Shown here one piece after another: positions 58,449-64,000 of a DNA stretch of 64,000 bases (position 1 is its first letter; each line of letters begins with the position of its first letter). The stretch covers positions 209,774-273,773 of the forward strand of contig NW_020312347.1 in NCBI RefSeq assembly GCF_002999335.1. The letters are read 5' to 3'. A program made the translations under genes and the position numbers. The notes under the pieces are model-generated. The model saw only the letters and a program-made list of their open reading frames with translations. It had not been told where the DNA came from and did not search any database. The stretch is from Cyclospora cayetanensis. Its lineage: Eukaryota; Apicomplexa; Conoidasida; Eucoccidiorida; Eimeriidae.

Positions 58449-58640
58449 GATGTTTTATGAAACGCGGCAGCCAGGAGAAGGGAACAAGAAGCGCCTCACC
58501 CTGCACCTGCAGAAGTATATACATTGGACCGGGAAGAACATGAAGCTCATGGCAAAGAGGGTTGAGAGGGCTTGGGAATACGGTGCTTTCCAAAAATACT
58601 TCGACGAAAAATACCCTCAGCTGACCGACATTAGAGGAAG
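58449..58640 (+). CDS. orphan internal exon, product unrecognised
   Basis: A clean 192-nt exon between acceptor TTTGTACCGCAG and donor GGAAG|GTGAGA, in a frame open across it. It encodes about 64 residues, basic and helical (NKKRLTLHLQKYIHWTGKNM; ERAWEYGAFQKYFDEKYPQL). The phase is 2 on entry and exit. A possible preceding exon lies near 58315-58370 (PPSNFWLDILG). No other exon of this gene is convincing nearby, so it may belong to a gene with long introns or be a gene fragment. Confidence 0.45.
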
Positions 58641-59282
58641 GTGAGAAGGTTTAACCGCGTTGTTGCTTTGCTGATACTGCGAGTTGCTTCTTGGCACTGG
58701 ATGCAAGCTCTGATTGTTTATGTGTTGCGATTTAGGAGCTTACCCCGAATGAAGTAATACAGCCCATGTCACAGCGACATTTTGTAATAAAACATTGATA
58801 TAGGTAGCGTGCTACGTAACAGTAGACTGCACGGTCACACGGTTTCGGACCGTGGTTTTGTGTCTTGCTGTGGGGGTCTTTAAAACTGGCACACGCTGCC
58901 CCGGTCGCAGACTTCAAACCTCCATATTTTTGAATCCACAATGAAACTTTCGTTGCCCTGAAGAGAAACAAAGGTTTTGTATGGCTGCTTCTCCCGTTAT
59001 ATGTATATATATTTATACACATATATGCCTACCTACTCGACGGGCAAAGGGCGGGACAGAGGAGTAGGGGTGCGATTAATTCGCGGGTCATGGTCGACAC
59101 GGCTGAGCCTTTTGCCTCTTTATGAAACTGAATGACGTCTGTGGGCAAGGGAAAGAGGCGTTGTGCCACTTTACAGAAGAAGACTCCCTCTATTTTGATG
59201 TAATGTGTCGCTGCCTGCTGTTTGTTCATGAGCCGTCTAGGGCAGTGCCGAGCGCAGGCTAGATGATATTCATAAACCCCTC

Positions 59283-59285
<3 letters not shown>

Positions 59286-59333
<48 letters not shown>
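59286..59333. repeat. (AT)24 microsatellite
   Basis: Perfect TA dinucleotide run; likely length-polymorphic between isolates. Confidence 0.95.
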
Positions 59334-59334
<1 letters not shown>

Positions 59335-61019
59335 CGAAAATGCTCCCGACAATCCAACACGCTCCAAACGTACATGAGCCCGTAATTTCAACGAGGAAAT
59401 GGAAGCCGTGACCTGTGTGTTAGACACCTTATGAAGCCACCGACGTTCACAGGATCTATAGGACAGTTAGTTCACTTCATAAACGAAAAACGAGGACTAT
59501 GACCATTGCAGCAGTGCATTTCAAGCCGCCATCATGCAGAACCCCTTGGCTGACAGTCCCAGGGATTCCTTTCTCTCTGTTTAATCAGAAGCAAAGGGGA
59601 CTCGGCAGCGGAGTGTTTATCAACGTCGTACTTCGAAATAACAGCTTTTGGACTACCTTGACAATACGAGCACAAACTGGGGAAAACGTTGCTTGCTCTC
59701 TCCTTTGTAGGCAAAAAAGTGGATTTACTGGAAACGCAGCGCCAGGTGCAGTAACACGGGTGCTACTCTATGCAACAAGGCGTCTAAAGTTCCTTGAAGT
59801 GTTTAGGGGCTGCCTGCAGCAATGTACCGCTTGGGGATGCAAGGTGTAGCGGGCCCAGCTACACATGAACACATCCCACAACAATCGTTTGTTTGGCTCA
59901 TAATTAGGAAAGAACTAATTGATTGATTTCCTTGTTCATATGTGCATTTTATTGCATGATGCTATATCAACTCGATACAAGAAGAGGAGACGTTATGTGC
60001 TGTGCTCTAGATATGCTATGTGCAACTAGCTGTGAATGCTCCGTGTGCTGAGAGGGTGCAGCCACATGTACCCTAGCTTCCCTTTTTCTCTCATGTCGGA
60101 AACTCTAAGGGTTTCAGGCACGGGAAAGAAAGGGCAATTTTGAAGAATTGTTACGTTCCATGAAGCTGCTGTCGTGTCCAGGGTCAAGTGACTTCACACA
60201 GACACCTACGATGGAAAGTTACAGACCGCTTCCAGACACACGAGCTCCAATTCTCACACGACCTTTTTGTAGCCTGCTTCTATTCTACTGGACTACTGAT
60301 TAATGCGATTGTCGTGCTGATCAGGGGCGCTTCAGGTTGTCGGATGCTGATTAGCGCGGCCTGCCGTGCATAAGTGAAAACTTCTTCGTGCTTTCGTGCT
60401 ATGCCGTAGAGGTTACTGCTGCTGAGGAGCAGTAAGACATTCTGCAGGACATTCATTATTTGATTGGTTTCAGTGCGTAGTGTGGTGGCGTCCACACCAG
60501 ATGGAGCTATTCCCGTTACCACACGCTTTGCAATGTATAGTTATATTAAGTTTTAACTAGTCAATCCCTTACGAATTCTTAGTTAATCTGTTCTTAAAAC
60601 TTGAAATGAACGGAATGCCTTAATGTAGCGTAGCCCCCTCCATATGAGCAGTGCGCATGAACATGCATGAAATTAACAGACTATTCTTGTGCTTCTGGTC
60701 ACGTGTAGTTTTTCGACTTTTCTTCTTGCAGTCATTTGCATTGTCTTATGAGCTGTCATATCACTGGAAATTGGGAAGATAAAGTCACACACCCCTATAC
60801 GCAGGCAAAGCACAGAAGCGTGGGAAGACATATTAAGCCTAAATCCCTGGGGTATTATCATGCTGCCTTGGCATGCAAGCAAGCGCCACATGCAAGAATA
60901 TATTCCTTAATTCTTTAGAATTTAGCGCAGTGCAAATACGTTATATACTTTGCTGTGATTGAACTGTAACCCTTCAAAAGCTGGAAGAAGAGAAACAGTC
61001 TAAATCGATGATTAGGAAG

Positions 61020-61450
61020 TTTCCTCGTTGGGCACACCGCTGAAAACTAGCCCACCCTTTTAAAATCGATAAAACCCACCAACTTGAGAAGGTATGGAGT
61101 CCTTTTGATATCAAAACCGTACGAACCTTTTGAGTACGGTGGTAAAAAGATGTAGATTGCTGCACCAGTCTTTTAGTAAGGTCGTGGTGCAACATAAAGC
61201 CAATCATCCAAAGCATAGTAAGCCCATTTCCTGTTGGCCTAAGCCTATTGAACCAAAGACATATTCACAGTTGAAGCAAAACCACTTGGGTGCTCAGAGT
61301 TGATGCAGGCTAACCACGAAGGCTCCGAAACACGGTATTTCTGGTTGTCCACTGATCAAAACGCAAGGCGGCTTACACAGCAGAGCCACTTATAAAATCC
61401 TTGTGTCCCTGGTATCCCACTGCGCAAGCTGAAGTAGTTGGTGTGTTTCA
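61020..61450 (-). pseudogene. possible reverse-transcriptase remnant (non-gypsy type)
   Basis: On the minus strand one frame reads, in order, HPSGFAST (compare PFGxAS), YALDDWLYVAP (compare YxDDW) and KLVGFIDFKRVG (compare LGFxIxxxKS). This is the order of RT motifs B', C and D, as in DIRS-like and pararetroviral-type RTs. Several stops interrupt it and the spacing between the last two motifs is long, so chance is possible. It is not a copy of the gypsy elements A and B. Confidence 0.3.
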
Positions 61451-64000
61451 TGAAGAGCATCTAAAGAGGAAAGCTACTTGACAAACGGTGGCAAACAGGT
61501 TGCTACTCTGCTATCGAACCCAAGAGCAGAACCACCGCCTGAAACTATTCGACGCACTTTCTGCTCAAAGAGCCGGAGTAGCAGGAGGGCCAATCGTGCA
61601 GCTTTGCAACGCACATACAATAGCTGGCGGGTCCTCATCTGGTGAGGTAGTCGTTTTTGGTATGTGGTAGTGCAGATGTGCAGCACGTGGACAGCAGCTG
61701 ATGAAACGCCAGCATTTTTACAGCAGTTAGTACAGCATAGCTCTTGAACGCTTCTTAGCTTACCTTTGGACTGTCGAAAGTGAATGAAAGCCTTTCCTTA
61801 ATATCATGAAAAACGCATAGTAGATATCACCCGATGTTACACTGCACGGTTTGTGGCCCTACTGGCCTCGCTAAAGCCCAGACGCAGATGCTGCGGTTCA
61901 TACGGTGCCGAATGCACCGGTGAAACAGCCACCACAAGCAGGGTAGTCCTTCTAGAGTCTCCCGTCGCAAATACTAAAGGGGTCTTGCCCCACTAAACTT
62001 CGGAGTTCGGATACGAGCCTAAGACCAAGAAGGCGCCCACACAAGCGCAAACGAGCCTCCCATGTAGCATCTGCATTGTTGCTAGCCAAGCAGCCATAAT
62101 CCGCTCTAACAGCGTTCGTGAAGTATGGTGCTCTATCAAAGCAGGTCGACACTTGCAGCAAGGATGCTGCAGCACGACGCCTTTTTGTTAGAAATGTGAG
62201 ACCTGGCTGATGCTTCTACATGATCTCCTCAGGGTTGCAGCTAGGCTGCGCCTTCAGAATTCTCTGTAGGCAAGCAGGCTTATGTTTGCTTTTCTTCGTC
62301 TGTGCTTGCGCCAGCACCACGAAGGCTACGCCCGGCCGTAGGTAAGATGACAAAGGACTAGAGACGAAAGTCCTCCTGTATGCTGCGTGGAGTGGCCTGC
62401 CTCATTTTTGCGGAGATATTCGCAAGCAGCATCCCATACCATGCTGACATAGGGCCTTCAACAGCATTGAGCAAATTGGTGTAGCTGGGATTAATGTAAT
62501 GGCTGGGTGGCTGACGTGCCAATGCCCTACCATACTTACATGGCATTGATCCAACCTGCTCTGATTTTGTTGTGGTAGATATAAGTAGATGAGTCTGCAG
62601 GCTAGCTATGCCAAAGATAAATCAGCTTTATTCCGCACAGTCTTTCGACTTTCGGAAGCAGAGCAGCACAGTTCAGGAGGTGCTTGTTTGCGTTGACTAG
62701 ACCCGATCAACGGTGGCTAACGAAAATCATAAAACACTGCACATGCGTCTGGGGCATGCACAAAGACCGTCTGTTGTTGTCCAGAGTGTGTATGACCCCG
62801 ACATCCTTTATTGGCGGCGACGACAAGCTGCAGCTGGGCCACACCAGCGACTGAGACCGTCTGTGCCACATAGCTTTACCCCTACGCGTAAAACGGCAAA
62901 ATCCCACAGATAGGAGAGCCAGTAATGCACAGAATTTGGGATCAAACCTTGGAGGTGGATGATTGCAGCCCTAAACGCTACACTAATGCCAGACGGAAAG
63001 TAACGCGGGTGTCCTACGGAAACATGCTTCGACAAAGATCTATTGCGAACACCTTATTCATAGACGTTTACAGTAAATTACAAGAAAAGATTCGGCTGAT
63101 GTGGGTACGCAAACCCATAAACATGTAAACAACGCCTCCAGTCCCTAGCGACTTGATTCCTGGTGGGGATGCCCCAGTCACAGCGCGTGCCTGGGGGCCC
63201 CTCAGTGTGGTGGTGTGGAAAGTACCTAATGGATATATTATGAAAGAGCATCCAAATCTTTAGATAGTCTGCCTCCAAAGTTTGCCTTTCCATACAACAA
63301 GCCAAACACTATCAGCAGCAAGTGTTTCATCGCCACAGTCTAGAGTATGGGCAGGTAAATTGAAAGGCTGACTGGGGGTTCCAGGCGTTTAATTCATACG
63401 GTTCCAAAAAGATAATGCCTAGACGAGCGGAAACGAGTCATCAATGCCTGCCAAGCGGATTGGTAATGAAAAAACCAGTGCTGTGACAATGCGTCTTCCC
63501 GTAGTATAATTTGGTGGGAAGTTCATTTTTCCGGTGTTCTATTTGATCGCAAAAGTGAAATGAGGGCCTTATAGAATGTTAGATAAGCCTGTCATGTTTC
63601 GAATAGCGCTGGGAGCTGGTTGTGGCAAACAACGCGCAAGAACCAGAATTAGGTGTATTGGTGACTCATCCCGTCGGAGCAAGCGAAGCAGTTGGTATGC
63701 AACGTTCGCTGTCAGATTGGCTGCTTTGAGGGCCTGGGTGTAGCGGGGCAACAGTGAGGAAATCGCTTATTCGTGCGAACAGATGCGGCATGTTTGCGAG
63801 TTGCCTCCGCAGCTTGTGCTGTGGTAGGGGCGTGCTGGCAAGCAACGACAAGGCTGTGTCGATGAGAATGGGCATATGGAAGCTAGGAGACAATTGATCC
63901 TGCTAGTCTGGAGGCTTCACCTGTTCGTCAGAGAGGCTTGTTGACTAGAGGAGCGGTTGATTTGTGGCATTAAGAGCTGATCGAAAGCATGTGCAGCGCT

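Larger units (their letters stand above)
58641..64000. other. gene-poor, AT-richer terminal region
   Basis: No intact gene supported. It contains a long AT microsatellite (59286-59333) and a reverse-transcriptase-like remnant on the minus strand (about 61020-61450). Moderately long minus frames (62358-62546, 63666-63893) may be further mobile-element debris but show no diagnostic motif. Confidence 0.4.

Noticed and set aside
59286..59333. AT run as a telomeric or centromeric marker
   Set aside because: It is a simple microsatellite; no TTTAGGG-type repeats were seen anywhere in the window.
1..64000. CRISPR arrays, bacterial operons, rRNA genes
   Set aside because: No regularly spaced repeats, no Shine-Dalgarno-led gene clusters and no rRNA core sequence recognised.

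Overview
The window looks like nuclear DNA of an eimeriid coccidian, an apicomplexan of the Eimeria/Cyclospora type. The evidence is: genes broken by many short GT-AG introns; an apicomplexan AP2-type transcription factor with a poly-serine (AGC) tract; a GPI-anchored surface protein whose last cysteine-rich exons resemble the Eimeria SAG family; proteins with secretory or plastid-type leaders; a decayed piece of apicoplast DNA (tufA plus a glutamine tRNA); and remnants of Ty3/gypsy retrotransposons. CAG-type repeats are present but not dominant. I cannot settle the genus, and nothing suggests bacterial DNA.

Layout: 1-2560 is intergenic with a 0.95 kb imperfect inverted repeat. 2771-5054 (+) is a SAG-like surface protein. 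5955-6368 (-) is a small secreted/membrane protein. About 7800-10760 (-) is decayed Ty3/gypsy copy A. 13575-16769 (+) is an AP2 regulator. 17353-18102 (-) is a secretory J-domain protein. 19315-21051 (-) is the ESCRT-III subunit CHMP1. 21871-23896 (+) is an unrecognised secreted protein. About 24970-27323 (-) is an unresolved, probably coding region. 27941-28782 is apicoplast-derived DNA. About 30060-32440 (-) is Ty3/gypsy copy B. 34826-37407 (-) is a membrane-anchored acyl-CoA-binding/ankyrin protein. 37895-42045 (+) is an unrecognised secreted protein with a duplicated splice acceptor. 43773-45220 (+) is an RluA-type pseudouridine synthase. 45433-50391 (-) is a large coiled-coil protein. 51230-56049 (+) is PIG-W/GWT1. 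56050-64000 is gene-poor, with one orphan exon and some mobile-element-like debris.

The genes do not form operons. They are a usual eukaryotic mix, but several meet in the endomembrane system: PIG-W makes acyl-inositol GPI precursors, the SAG-like protein is a likely GPI-anchored product, CHMP1 acts in membrane scission, and the ACBP/ankyrin protein is tethered to a membrane. I built the exon models by matching splice signals and reading-frame phase by hand. For CHMP1 (six exons), ACBP/ankyrin (nine) and 37895-42045 (five) every junction keeps phase. For PIG-W the last twelve exons do, while its 5' end, and the 3' end of CHMP1, remain open.
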